Shown one piece after another: positions 7,112 through 14,059 of a stretch of DNA of 18,575 nt; the first letter of the stretch is position 1; every line of letters begins with the position of its first letter. Location: positions 1-18,575 of the forward strand of contig CANKZO010000031.1 in the NCBI GenBank assembly GCA_947488485.1, given 5' to 3'. A model generated the notes under the pieces. That model had not been told where the DNA came from. It did no database searches and saw only the letters and a list, made by a program, of their open reading frames with translations. This DNA is from Opitutia bacterium (GTDB taxonomy: Bacteria; Verrucomicrobiota; Verrucomicrobiae; Opitutales; UBA953). The translations under genes were made by a program, and so were the position numbers.

Positions 7112-9019
7112 TTACCGGCGCGGGCGGTGGGCGAGCAGGCGCAGGCCGTTGAGGCAGACCACGACCGTGCTGCCTTCGTGGACACTGACGGCGAGGGGCA
7201 GGGGGGCTCCGCGGAAGATCACGTAGGCGGCCATCCCGAGGGCGGCGCCGACCGAGATGATGATGTTGAAGCGGATCGCCCGGCGGGCCCGGCGGCTCAG
7301 TTCGATCGCATCGACCAGGCGCTCCAGATGGTCGTCCATCAGCACCACGTCGCTGGATTCCAGGGCCGCGTCGCTGCCTCGGCCGCCCATGCCCACGGCG
7401 ACGTCCGCCGCGGCCAGGCTAGGCGCGTCATTGACGCCGTCGCCGACCATCGCGACCACGTGGCCTTCCGCGGAGTAGCGGCGGATGGCGGCCATCTTGG
7501 CGTCCGGCGTGAGCGCGGCCGCGTAGGCTTGGATGCCGACCTGCTGCGCCGCCGCCGCCGCGGCCTCTTCGCGGTCGCCGGTGAGCATCACCGTGCGGAT
7601 CTTCGCGGCGTGCAGGGCGGCGAGGGTGGGGCGGCTTGCTTCGCGGATGCGGTCGACGAGCGTGGCGCGGACCGTGACGGTCCCGTCGGAGGCCCAGACC
7701 TCGCTGACGATGGCACCGGCCGGCACCGCCGCCGCCGGGAGCGAAGCTCCGCCGACGAATTCACGGGTGCCCACGCTCCAGCGCGCGCCGGCGACCGTGC
7801 CGGAGACGCCTTGGCCGGGGGAATTCGAAAGCCCTTGGACGGGCAGGAGGCGGGCGCCTTCGAGCTGGCAGGCGCGGACGACCCCGGCGGCGAAGGGGTG
7901 CGTGGTCGCCGCTTCCAAGGTCTGCAGGGCGCTCAGGGCGCGTCCGCGGTCGGCGTCCGCGGGGAAGACTTCCAAGGCCGCCACCTCAGGGACTCCGGCG
8001 GTCAGCGTACCCGTCTTGTCGAAGCAGACGCAGTCCACGTCGGCCAGGCGTTCCACGGCGGCGCCGCCGCGGAAGAGGATGCCTTGGCGGGCGCCGGCGG
8101 CGATGGCCGCGAGGACCGCGGAGGGCACGGACAAGACCAGCGCGCAGGGACTGAGCACGACCAGCAACGTCATGGCTCCATAGAGCGGGGCGTCCTGCCC
8201 GACGGCCTCCGCCGGCGAAGTGAACCGTAGGTAAACATAGAACACCGCGGCGGCCGACAGCGTGAAGAGGGCATAGCCGTCGCCCCACTTGTCGATGGCT
8301 CTTTGCGCGGGGGCCTTGCTGTCTTGGGCTTCGCGGATGAGCCGGACGATACGCTGGAGGGCGCTGTCCTTTTCTCCGCGGGTCACCTCGACGACCAGGC
8401 GCCCCCAGGAGTTGAGCGTCCCCCCGGCGACGTCCGATCCGGCCTGTTTCGGGGCCGGTTTGGCCTCTCCCGTGAGGTTGGATTCATCCACCGCGCTCTC
8501 GCCGGCGAGCACCTTGCCGTCCGCCGGCACGAGTTCGCCGGGCAGGACCACGATGCGGTCGCCGGGGTTGAGGGCCGCGACCGGCACCTCGGTTTCGACG
8601 TCATCCGGACCGAGTCGGCGGGCATGTTTGGGAGACTTGTCGAGGAGGGCGTCGATGGCCCCGCGGGTGCGGTCCATCGCGTAATGTTCGATCGCGCCGG
8701 CCGTCGAAAAGAGAAAAAGCAGGAGGGCTCCCTCCCATTGGGCGCCGACGATCCAGGCGCCGGCCGCCACGACGATCATCAGCAGGTGGACGTCGATGCG
8801 TTTCTGTCGGAGGGAGGCCCAGCCGTCGATCGCGGCGTCCCATCCGCCGGCGAGGCAGGCGCCGGCGACGAGGACGAGCGCCCAGGTCGCCCCGGCTTCG
8901 CCGAAGCGTTCCGCGACCAATGATAGCAGGCCTAAGACGCCGCTCGTGGCCGCGAGGAGGGCGAGCTTCCGCCACTCGCCCGGCGCGCCTTCGTCCGATC
9001 CGTGCGCGTGCTCGCTCAT
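7112..9019 (-). CDS. P1B-type heavy-metal ATPase, P1B-4-like (Co/Zn/Fe class)
   Basis: This inner-membrane pump exports a transition metal using ATP. From the ATG at 9019 it has 635 residues. Motifs run in order: actuator TGE in NLTGEAKP (about 183-185), ion-binding SPC in VLSPCALVLSVP (about 290-292), phosphorylation site CFDKTGTLT (Asp about 334), THPFA (HP locus), MLTGD, and VGDGVNDAPSL. HEGST lies in the last membrane segment (about 614). SPC plus HEGST is the P1B-4 signature, which differs from the CPC motif of Cu, Zn and Cd pumps. There is no N-terminal HMA domain, only a short His-containing start (MSEHAHG). Six membrane segments are apparent, consistent with P1B-4. An upstream in-frame ATG at 9088 would add 23 poorly conserved residues. 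Exact metal is not decidable from sequence alone. It is divergent from the RHH gene. Confidence 0.9.
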   Translation of the reverse strand: MSEHAHGSDEGAPGEWRKLALLAATSGVLGLLSLVAERFGEAGATWALVLVAGACLAGGWDAAIDGWASLRQKRIDVHLLMIVVAAGAWIVGAQWEGALLLFLFSTAGAIEHYAMDRTRGAIDALLDKSPKHARRLGPDDVETEVPVAALNPGDRIVVLPGELVPADGKVLAGESAVDESNLTGEAKPAPKQAGSDVAGGTLNSWGRLVVEVTRGEKDSALQRIVRLIREAQDSKAPAQRAIDKWGDGYALFTLSAAAVFYVYLRFTSPAEAVGQDAPLYGAMTLLVVLSPCALVLSVPSAVLAAIAAGARQGILFRGGAAVERLADVDCVCFDKTGTLTAGVPEVAALEVFPADADRGRALSALQTLEAATTHPFAAGVVRACQLEGARLLPVQGLSNSPGQGVSGTVAGARWSVGTREFVGGASLPAAAVPAGAIVSEVWASDGTVTVRATLVDRIREASRPTLAALHAAKIRTVMLTGDREEAAAAAAQQVGIQAYAAALTPDAKMAAIRRYSAEGHVVAMVGDGVNDAPSLAAADVAVGMGGRGSDAALESSDVVLMDDHLERLVDAIELSRRARRAIRFNIIISVGAALGMAAYVIFRGAPLPLAVSVHEGSTVVVCLNGLRLLAHRPRR

Positions 9020-9124
9020 GACGGCATGCTGTCCGCGCGCGTCGCGTCGGTCAACCTCGCGTCCGCTCCGCGGTCGTATCGATTTCATGTTTACGATGCG
9101 GCCGGACGAAGGATTTTTTTACGC

Positions 9125-9147
9125 GTCGTCGGCGTCGTCCCGACGAC
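9125..9147. promoter_or_regulatory. GTCGTC repeats with inverted GACGAC, possible operator
   Basis: In the roughly 194-bp divergent gap between the ATPase and the RHH gene, GTCGTC occurs at 9125-9130 and 9134-9139, then its complement GACGAC at 9142-9147. RHH regulators often bind short direct or inverted repeats near their own promoter. An operator role is a guess; the repeat is short and GC-rich. Confidence 0.25.
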
Positions 9148-9161
9148 ATGAAAGTTTCCTC

Positions 9162-9189
9162 TTGCGCAAGCGCAGTTATTACCTATCAC
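9162..9189 (+). promoter_or_regulatory. Possible sigma-70 promoter for the RHH gene
   Basis: TTGCGC (9162-9167), a 16-bp spacer, then TATCAC (9184-9189). If used, transcription would start near 9196. That would favour the GTG start at 9214 over the ATG at 9148, which lies upstream of the promoter. The match is imperfect. Confidence 0.35.
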
Positions 9190-9213
9190 TCGTCATCAAG
9201 AGTTGACCGCAAC

Positions 9214-9609
9214 GTGACGAACCGAACCGAAACCCCGAGCGAAAGCCTGATCACCGTGTCGCTTCCCCCGAAGCTTCACTCCGAGGTGGTCGCCTTCCAG
9301 CATCGGACCGGTCTGAGCACGCTGAGCGAGGCCATCCGGCTCGCCCTCGATCGTTACGACGACTCCCGTCCTTCCCTGGAGACCACCCGGTCCCGCCAGG
9401 TTTCTTTCCGCGTACCGTCGGAGCTCCGTACTCGTATCACCCGTCAGGCGCGCAACGCCCGGGTGAGCGTGGGGCGAATCGTCAGGGTGGCGCTTCAGGC
9501 GCTGCCCTCAAACCCAACAACGATCCAAAAAAAGGACACACCTATGGCTAAAAAGAAGGCTGCTGCTAAGAAGAGCGCCAAGAAGGCCACCAAAGCTAAG
9601 AAGAAGTAA
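9214..9609 (+). CDS. Tandem ribbon-helix-helix-like protein with lysine/alanine-rich C-terminal tail
   Basis: I do not recognise a named family. Starting at the GTG, the 131-residue product has two modules of the strand-helix-helix pattern of Arc/MetJ/CopG DNA-binding domains. Module one is about residues 12-48, with SLITVSLPPKLHSEVVAF and STLSEAIRLALDRY. Module two is about 62-97, with RQVSFRVPSELRTRITRQA and SVGRIVRVALQAL. A short Pro/Thr/Asn linker leads to a 21-residue tail (111-131) made only of Met, Ala, Lys, Ser and Thr, like histone-H1-type tails. Tandem RHH modules in one chain could pair intramolecularly, and the tail would add non-specific DNA affinity. A nucleoid-associated or regulatory role is inference. 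An in-frame ATG at 9148 is an alternative start adding 22 residues that do not look protein-like. The junction carries unusual translation signals, listed separately. The linker and tail are AT-rich compared with the rest. Confidence 0.7.
   Translation: MTNRTETPSESLITVSLPPKLHSEVVAFQHRTGLSTLSEAIRLALDRYDDSRPSLETTRSRQVSFRVPSELRTRITRQARNARVSVGRIVRVALQALPSNPTTIQKKDTPMAKKKAAAKKSAKKATKAKKK
9484..9508 (+). other. mRNA hairpin inside the RHH gene, upstream of the A7 run
   Basis: A 10-bp stem (9484-9493 with 9499-9508, two G-U pairs) has a TTCAG loop. It ends 19 bases before the A7 run and lacks a U-tract, so it is not a standard terminator. It could be a coincidence of GC-rich coding, or an element affecting ribosome or polymerase movement. 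Confidence 0.4.
9528..9534 (+). other. A AAA AAG slippery heptamer in zero-frame phase (possible -1 frameshift site)
   Basis: Codons CAA AAA AAG at 9526-9534 place the heptamer A AAA AAG in exactly the phase used for -1 frameshifting in E. coli dnaX. After a -1 slip the ribosome would read GGA CAC ACC TAT GGC TAA and stop at 9551. That gives a protein of about 112 residues without the basic tail. The sequence is certain; its activity is untested. The upstream Shine-Dalgarno and downstream hairpin known from dnaX are not evident. Confidence 0.4.
9544..9609 (+). CDS. Possible internally initiated 21-residue lysine/alanine-rich peptide
   Basis: An ATG in frame with the RHH gene starts a 21-residue segment, MAKKKAAAKKSAK and onward, ending at TAA 9609. 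It is preceded by AAGGACACACCT, putting AGGA 7 bases before the ATG. That is one of the few well-spaced Shine-Dalgarno-like sequences in a window where most genes lack one. The peptide would be a tiny histone-H1-like cation. The alternative is that this is only the tail of the longer protein; both may be made. The following terminator is shared. Confidence 0.4.
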   Translation: MAKKKAAAKKSAKKATKAKKK

Positions 9610-9667
9610 TTCTTCCTAGTCTTTTCCGTCCCTCGGGGCGGATGGCGCCGGCACTCCCGGTCATCAC

Positions 9668-9698
9668 AAGGACCCTCGCAAGGGGGTCCTTTTCTTTT
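9668..9698 (+). terminator. Intrinsic terminator after the RHH/lysine-rich gene
   Basis: AAGGACCC (9668-9675) pairs with GGGTCCTT (9684-9691) around an 8-base loop, followed by TTTTCTTTT. It is 58 bp past the stop and separates this unit from icd. Confidence 0.88.
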
Positions 9699-9769
9699 CC
9701 CGGGGTTCCCGCCTGCGTATAGGCTTGAAACCGTCCAGCGGAACACGGTTTCTTATGTCCCTTCTTACC

Positions 9770-11023
9770 ATGAGCTCCTCCGCATCCGGCCGTATCACCA
9801 TCGCCAACGGCAAACTCACCGTCCCCGACCATCCGATCGTGCCCTTCATCGAGGGCGACGGCACCGGCCCGGACATCTGGCGCGCCTCCGTCCGCGTCCT
9901 CGACGCCGCGGTCGCCAAGGCCTACGCCGGCAAGCGTAAGATCGAGTGGCTGGAAGTCCTCGCGGGCGAGAAGTCCTTCAAGGCGACCGGCGACTGGCTG
10001 CCGGAAGCGACCCTGACCGCCTTCCGCGACTACCTCGTCGGCATCAAGGGCCCGCTCACCACGCCGACCGGCGGCGGTATCCGCTCCCTCAACGTCGCCC
10101 TCCGTCAGCAGCTCGACCTCTACGTCTGCCTCCGCCCCGTGCAGTGGTTCACCGGCGTGCCTTCCCCGGTGAAGAATCCGGGCAAGGTCGACATGGTCAT
10201 CTTCCGCGAGAACACCGAGGACATCTACGCCGGCATCGACTTCGAAGCCGGTTCCGAGATCGCCCTCAAGACCCTCGAGTTCATCAAGACCAACTTCCCC
10301 AAGGAGTTTAAGAAGATCCGCTTCGGCGGCGAGCAGCCCGCCACGGTCGGCATCGGCATCAAGCCGGTCTCCCGCCCGGGTTCCGAGCGCCTCATCCGTT
10401 CGGCGATCCAGTACGCCATCGCCAACAAGCGCAAGTCGCTGACCCTCGTCCATAAGGGCAATATCATGAAGTATACCGAAGGCGCCTTCATGAAGTGGGG
10501 CTACGACCTCGCCAAGAGCGAGTTCGGCGCGGTCGAGATCGACGGCGGCCCCTGGTGCAAGATCCCCGAAGGCAAGCCCGGCGCCGGCCTCGTCATCAAG
10601 GACGCCATCGCCGACATCACCCTCCAGCAGGTGCTCACGCGCCCGACCGACTTCGACGTCATCGCCACGCTCAACCTGAACGGCGACTACCTCTCCGACG
10701 CCCTCGCGGCGCAGGTCGGCGGCATCGGCATCGCTCCCGGCGGCAACATCAACTACCTCACCGGCCACGCGATCTTCGAGGCCACCCACGGCACCGCTCC
10801 CAAGTACGCCGACAAGGACGTCGTCAATCCGGGTTCCGTCGTGCTCTCGGGCGAGATGATGCTCCGCTACATGGGTTGGACCGAAGCGGCCGACCTCGTG
10901 CTCAAGGGCCTCAACGGCGCCATCGGCGGCGGCCGCGTCACTTACGACTTCGCCCGCCAGATGCAGGGCGCGACCGAGATCAAGTGCTCGGAGTTCGGCG
11001 ACGCGATCATCGCGTCGATGTGA
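9770..11023 (+). CDS. icd: Isocitrate dehydrogenase, NADP-dependent
   Basis: Icd oxidatively decarboxylates isocitrate to 2-oxoglutarate with NADP+, in the TCA cycle, and supplies carbon for glutamate and hence for the arginine genes downstream. The 417-residue length matches E. coli Icd (416). [20 protein letters not shown] contains the substrate-binding Ser that corresponds to E. coli Ser113, the AceK phosphorylation site. [14 protein letters not shown] and [17 protein letters not shown] follow. In the latter, Lys-Tyr after HGTAP is the pair that recognises the NADP 2'-phosphate. [20 protein letters not shown] aligns with the E. coli N-terminus, so the ATG at 9770 is preferred. In-frame alternatives are ATG 9755 and TTG 9725. 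The gene is flanked by terminators and so is probably monocistronic. Confidence 0.96.
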   Translation: MSSSASGRITIANGKLTVPDHPIVPFIEGDGTGPDIWRASVRVLDAAVAKAYAGKRKIEWLEVLAGEKSFKATGDWLPEATLTAFRDYLVGIKGPLTTPTGGGIRSLNVALRQQLDLYVCLRPVQWFTGVPSPVKNPGKVDMVIFRENTEDIYAGIDFEAGSEIALKTLEFIKTNFPKEFKKIRFGGEQPATVGIGIKPVSRPGSERLIRSAIQYAIANKRKSLTLVHKGNIMKYTEGAFMKWGYDLAKSEFGAVEIDGGPWCKIPEGKPGAGLVIKDAIADITLQQVLTRPTDFDVIATLNLNGDYLSDALAAQVGGIGIAPGGNINYLTGHAIFEATHGTAPKYADKDVVNPGSVVLSGEMMLRYMGWTEAADLVLKGLNGAIGGGRVTYDFARQMQGATEIKCSEFGDAIIASM

Positions 11024-11049
11024 CGTCCCCGCAGTCCGTCTCCTCCTCG

Positions 11050-11089
11050 CCGTTGGCGGCCCCTTGGGGCTTGCCAACGGTTTGTTTTT
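11050..11089 (+). terminator. Intrinsic terminator after icd
   Basis: CCGTTGGC (11050-11057) pairs with GCCAACGG (11073-11080). An inner CCCC/GGGG arm extends the hairpin, and TTTGTTTTT follows. It is 26 bp past the icd stop. Confidence 0.9.
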
Positions 11090-11119
11090 GGGCGGAAATA
11101 GCACTCAACGATCATCAAC

Positions 11120-11893
11120 ATGAAAAACGCCTTCACCGCTCTCGCCCTCGCCGTCTTCGTCGCAGGCGGCCACGCCCAGGAGGCCGCTGCCGCCGCTCCG
11201 GCCCCGGTCTCGGCTTCCACCCAGGATCTCTCCCTCCGCGGCGCCGTCGCCTGGCAGGCCAAGAACGTCTTCCGCGGCATCGAGCGCTCCGACAGCCAGG
11301 GCCTCGTCCAGACTTCCGTCACCCTCGACTACAGCGCGCCCGGCCTCAGCGGCATCTCGATCTACGGCAGCTTCTTCAACGCCGATTCCGTCGAGCGCAC
11401 TTACGCCGTCGGTCTCCGCCGCGACTTCTCCTTCGGCGAAGTCGACGTCGGTTACCAGCGCCTGACCGCCACGACCGTCCGCACTATCGCCACCCACGGC
11501 GTCACCCAGATCGACTCCAACCGCGAAGTCTACGCCGGTGTCTCCCTTGCGAACATCGCCCTCAAGCCCTCGGCCTACGTCTACCATAGCACTGAACTGA
11601 AGCAGACGACCTTCGAGGTCGCCGGCTCCAAGGCCTTCGCCGGCTCGAATGTCGGCCTCACCGGCTGCGATATCGTGGTCAAGGGCTACGCCGGCCTTAC
11701 GGACGCTTCGACCTCGGTCTACGCGACCCAGAACGCTTACCGCTACCTCGGCGCCTCCCTGGACGTGACCCGTCAGGTCGGCCGCGGTCCGGAACTGGGC
11801 GCCGGCGTCAGCTGGGCCCATAACAGCGACGGCCAGGTCCAGACCGCCGGTTCGATCTTCTGGGCTCGGGTCTACGCCAAGTTCATCTTCTGA
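11120..11893 (+). CDS. TorF-like putative outer-membrane porin
   Basis: The 257-residue product begins with a clear signal peptide (MKNAFTALALAVFVAGGHA, likely cleaved before QEA) and an Ala/Pro linker. The rest alternates polar and hydrophobic residues, as in beta-barrels. The motif LSLRGAVAWQAKNVFRGIERS followed by DSQGLVQTSVTLDYS and SGISIYGSFFN resembles the opening strands of TorF/Gcw_chp putative porins. The C-terminus ends in an aromatic (KFIF), as expected for barrel insertion by the BAM machinery. The protein should therefore sit in the outer membrane. Its transported substrate cannot be read from the sequence. It stands alone between two terminators. Two Cys-free halves and a single Cys near residue 187 are unremarkable. 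A non-porin barrel is the main alternative. Confidence 0.72.
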   Translation: MKNAFTALALAVFVAGGHAQEAAAAAPAPVSASTQDLSLRGAVAWQAKNVFRGIERSDSQGLVQTSVTLDYSAPGLSGISIYGSFFNADSVERTYAVGLRRDFSFGEVDVGYQRLTATTVRTIATHGVTQIDSNREVYAGVSLANIALKPSAYVYHSTELKQTTFEVAGSKAFAGSNVGLTGCDIVVKGYAGLTDASTSVYATQNAYRYLGASLDVTRQVGRGPELGAGVSWAHNSDGQVQTAGSIFWARVYAKFIF

Positions 11894-11917
11894 CCTGCCG
11901 TCGGGCAGGGAAGGGCA

Positions 11918-11953
11918 GGGAGGCGCGGCCAAGGTCGCGCCTCCCTTGTTTTT
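11918..11953 (+). terminator. Intrinsic terminator after the porin-like gene
   Basis: GGGAGGCGCG (11918-11927) pairs perfectly with CGCGCCTCCC (11936-11945) around an 8-base loop. TTGTTTTT follows. It is 24 bp past the stop. Confidence 0.92.
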
Positions 11954-12038
11954 GGCTTATTTAGGGCAGGCCCCCGCCGGGGCGCATTCGGGTGTTGACG
12001 GAGGGGGGTCCTTTCCCATGTTCCCGCTTTCCCTCTTT

Positions 12039-12470
12039 ATGAAGACCACGCTAGCCAAGAACGTGCAGCTCAAGGACAAGACCTGGTATGTCGTCGACGC
12101 CAAGGATCAGGTCCTGGGCCGTGTTGCCGTCAAGATCGCCAATATTCTCCGCGGCCGTCACAAGCCCACCTACACCCCCCACGTCGACACCGGTGACTAC
12201 GTCATCGTGATCAACGCCGACAAGGTCCGCCTCACCGGCTCCAAGGAAGAGGACAAGACCTACATGTTCTACACCGGCTGGGTCGGTACCGCCTACCGCC
12301 GCACCGCCGCCGCCATGCGCGAGCGTCGCCCCGAGTTCCTGGTCACCCACGCCGTCAAGGGCATGCTCCCCAAGAACCGCCTCGCCAACGCCATGCTCCT
12401 GAAGCTGCGCGTCTACGCCGGCGACAAGCACGACCACGCCGCCTCCAACCCGATCCCTTTCAAGGGTTAA
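12039..12470 (+). CDS. rplM: 50S ribosomal protein L13
   Basis: L13 is an early-assembling protein of the large ribosomal subunit that binds 23S rRNA. The 143-residue product (MKTTLAKNVQLKDKTWYVVD...) matches the family length (E. coli 142). VLGRVAVKIANILRGRHKP, YTPHVDTGDYVIVINADK and TGWVGTAYRRTAAAMRERRP are typical, as is AVKGMLPKNRLANAMLLKL. The ATG at 12039 aligns with the family start. An in-frame ATG at 12018 would add seven non-family residues. There is no Shine-Dalgarno; the start follows a C/T-rich stretch. rpsI follows 18 bp later, the near-universal L13-S9 pair. Confidence 0.97.
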   Translation: MKTTLAKNVQLKDKTWYVVDAKDQVLGRVAVKIANILRGRHKPTYTPHVDTGDYVIVINADKVRLTGSKEEDKTYMFYTGWVGTAYRRTAAAMRERRPEFLVTHAVKGMLPKNRLANAMLLKLRVYAGDKHDHAASNPIPFKG

Positions 12471-12488
12471 TCGACCGATCCTTTCGCA

Positions 12489-12887
12489 ATGAGCGCCAAG
12501 TCCTCCGCCATCCTCGCTGTCGGCCGTCGTAAGACCGCCTCGGCCCGCATCCGCCTTTCCCGCGGTACCGGTGTCATCGTCGTCAACGGCAAGCCCGTCG
12601 AAGAGTACCTCTACACCGAGGCCCTGGTGAAGTCCGCCACCCTCCCGATCACGACCGCCGGCCTCGACGGCCAGCTCGACGTCATCGTCCGTGTCATCGG
12701 CGGCGGCCCCAACGGCCAGGCCGGTGCCATCTCCCATGGTCTCGCTCGCGCGATCCAGAAGATGGACGCCACCCTCCGCGCCCCTCTGAAGAAAGAAGGT
12801 CTCCTTACCCGCGATGGCCGTATGCGCGAACGTAAGAAGCCCGGCCGCCCCGGCGCCCGCAAGCGCTTCCAGTTCTCCAAGCGTTAA
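12489..12887 (+). CDS. rpsI: 30S ribosomal protein S9
   Basis: S9 belongs to the small-subunit head, and its C-terminal tail reaches the P-site tRNA. The 132-residue product has AVGRRKTASARIRLSRGTG at the N-terminus and VNGKPVEEYL, then GGGPNGQAGAISHGLARAI. It ends GARKRFQFSKR, the canonical tail with terminal Lys-Arg. It is co-transcribed with rplM (18-bp gap) and closed by a strong terminator before argC. Confidence 0.97.
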   Translation: MSAKSSAILAVGRRKTASARIRLSRGTGVIVVNGKPVEEYLYTEALVKSATLPITTAGLDGQLDVIVRVIGGGPNGQAGAISHGLARAIQKMDATLRAPLKKEGLLTRDGRMRERKKPGRPGARKRFQFSKR

Positions 12888-12911
12888 TCCGCAAAGGGAC
12901 AGGAAACCTCG

Positions 12912-12940
12912 AAGGCCCCGGCACCCCGGGGCCTTTTTGT
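12912..12940 (+). terminator. Intrinsic terminator after rplM-rpsI
   Basis: AAGGCCCCGG (12912-12921) pairs perfectly with CCGGGGCCTT (12926-12935) around a CACC loop. The T-run of five bases is partly in the stem. It is 25 bp past the rpsI stop and separates the ribosomal unit from the arg genes. Confidence 0.92.
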
Positions 12941-13000
12941 TGCCCAGTTCGCCCACTCCAGCCATCAGTTCGTCATCCTAAACCACCAAACTCTCAAGCC

Positions 13001-14050
13001 ATGTCCCAAAACCTGACCAAGGTCGGCATCGTCGGCGCCTCCGGGTACACCGGGGAGGAGCTCGTCCGTGTCCTGGCCCGCCACCCGCGGGTCAAGCTCG
13101 CCGCGGTCTGTTCCCGGACCTTGGCCGGGAAGTCCGTGGCCGAGGAGATCCCGCGGCTCCGGGGCGTCGTCGACCCGGCGCTGGTCTTCTCCGCTTCCTC
13201 GCCCGAGGAATGCGCGAAGTCCGACGTGGACGTCTGGTTCCTGGCGCTGCCGCACGGCGTCGCCGCCGAATACGCCGCTCCGCTCGTCGCCGCCGGCAAG
13301 CGGGTCCTCGACCTGTCCGCCGACTTCCGTCTCCGCGACCTCGCGCTCTACAAAAAGTATTACGGCCATGACCATCCCGCGCCGGCGCTCGCCGCGCAGG
13401 CCCGTTACGTCATCCCGGAACTCCAGACGGACGACGCGTGGAAGTCCGCGCAGCTCATCGCCTGCCCGGGCTGCTACCCGACCAGCATCCAGGTGCCGCT
13501 CGTGCCGCTCCTGCGCGCCGGGCTGCTCAAGCCCGAGCCGGGTCGCCTGATCATCAATTCCTACAGCGGCGTCTCCGGCGCCGGCAAGAAAGCCGACGTG
13601 GCGTTCCTGTTCTCCGAGCGCGACAGCTCGATCAAGGCCTACGGCATCCCCGGTCACCGGCACATCGCCGAGATCGAGGAGCAGTTCGGCGCGGCCGCCG
13701 GCCAGCCGGTCGTCGTGCAGTTCAATCCGCACCTCGCCCCGATGCACCGGGGCATCGCCACGACCATCGTCGTGCCCGCCCCCGGCGTCACCGTCGCCCA
13801 GGTCGAAGCCGTCTGGCAGAAGACCTACGCCGGCCGGTCGTTCGTGACCTTGCTCAAGTCGGGCGAGTTCCCCGACACCGCCCACGTCGCCAATACCAAT
13901 CGGGTCGCCTGCTCGGTCGTCGCCGACGCGCGCACGGGCAACCTCATCATCACCTCGGTGATCGATAATCTGCTCAAGGGCGCCGGCGGCCAGGCGGTCC
14001 AGAACCTCAACCTGATGATGGGTTGGGACGAGGCCGAAGGCCTGCGTTGA
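13001..14050 (+). CDS. argC: N-acetyl-gamma-glutamyl-phosphate reductase
   Basis: ArgC reduces N-acetylglutamyl phosphate to the semialdehyde with NADPH, the third step of arginine synthesis. The 349-residue product opens with the Rossmann motif VGIVGASGYTGEELVRVL. The active-site segment is IACPGCYPTSIQ, with the nucleophile at Cys158. LDLSADFRL and SYSGVSGAGKK follow, then PGHRHIAEIEEQ. The C-terminus VIDNLLKGAGGQAVQNLNLM is typical. Length and start match the common ~345-residue form. It heads the arg gene run, 65 bp past the rpsI terminator, so a promoter is expected in 12941-13000. None is clear there, nor any ARG-box-like palindrome. Confidence 0.97.
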   Translation: MSQNLTKVGIVGASGYTGEELVRVLARHPRVKLAAVCSRTLAGKSVAEEIPRLRGVVDPALVFSASSPEECAKSDVDVWFLALPHGVAAEYAAPLVAAGKRVLDLSADFRLRDLALYKKYYGHDHPAPALAAQARYVIPELQTDDAWKSAQLIACPGCYPTSIQVPLVPLLRAGLLKPEPGRLIINSYSGVSGAGKKADVAFLFSERDSSIKAYGIPGHRHIAEIEEQFGAAAGQPVVVQFNPHLAPMHRGIATTIVVPAPGVTVAQVEAVWQKTYAGRSFVTLLKSGEFPDTAHVANTNRVACSVVADARTGNLIITSVIDNLLKGAGGQAVQNLNLMMGWDEAEGLR

Positions 14051-14059
14051 TCTTTCTCC

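Noticed and set aside
9148..9213. ATG at 9148 as the start of the RHH gene
   Set aside because: The added residues do not look domain-like and the best promoter candidate lies downstream of this ATG. It remains possible.
9625..9642. Hairpin CCGTCCC/GGGGCGG after the lysine-rich gene
   Set aside because: No U-tract follows, and a better terminator lies 26 bp downstream.
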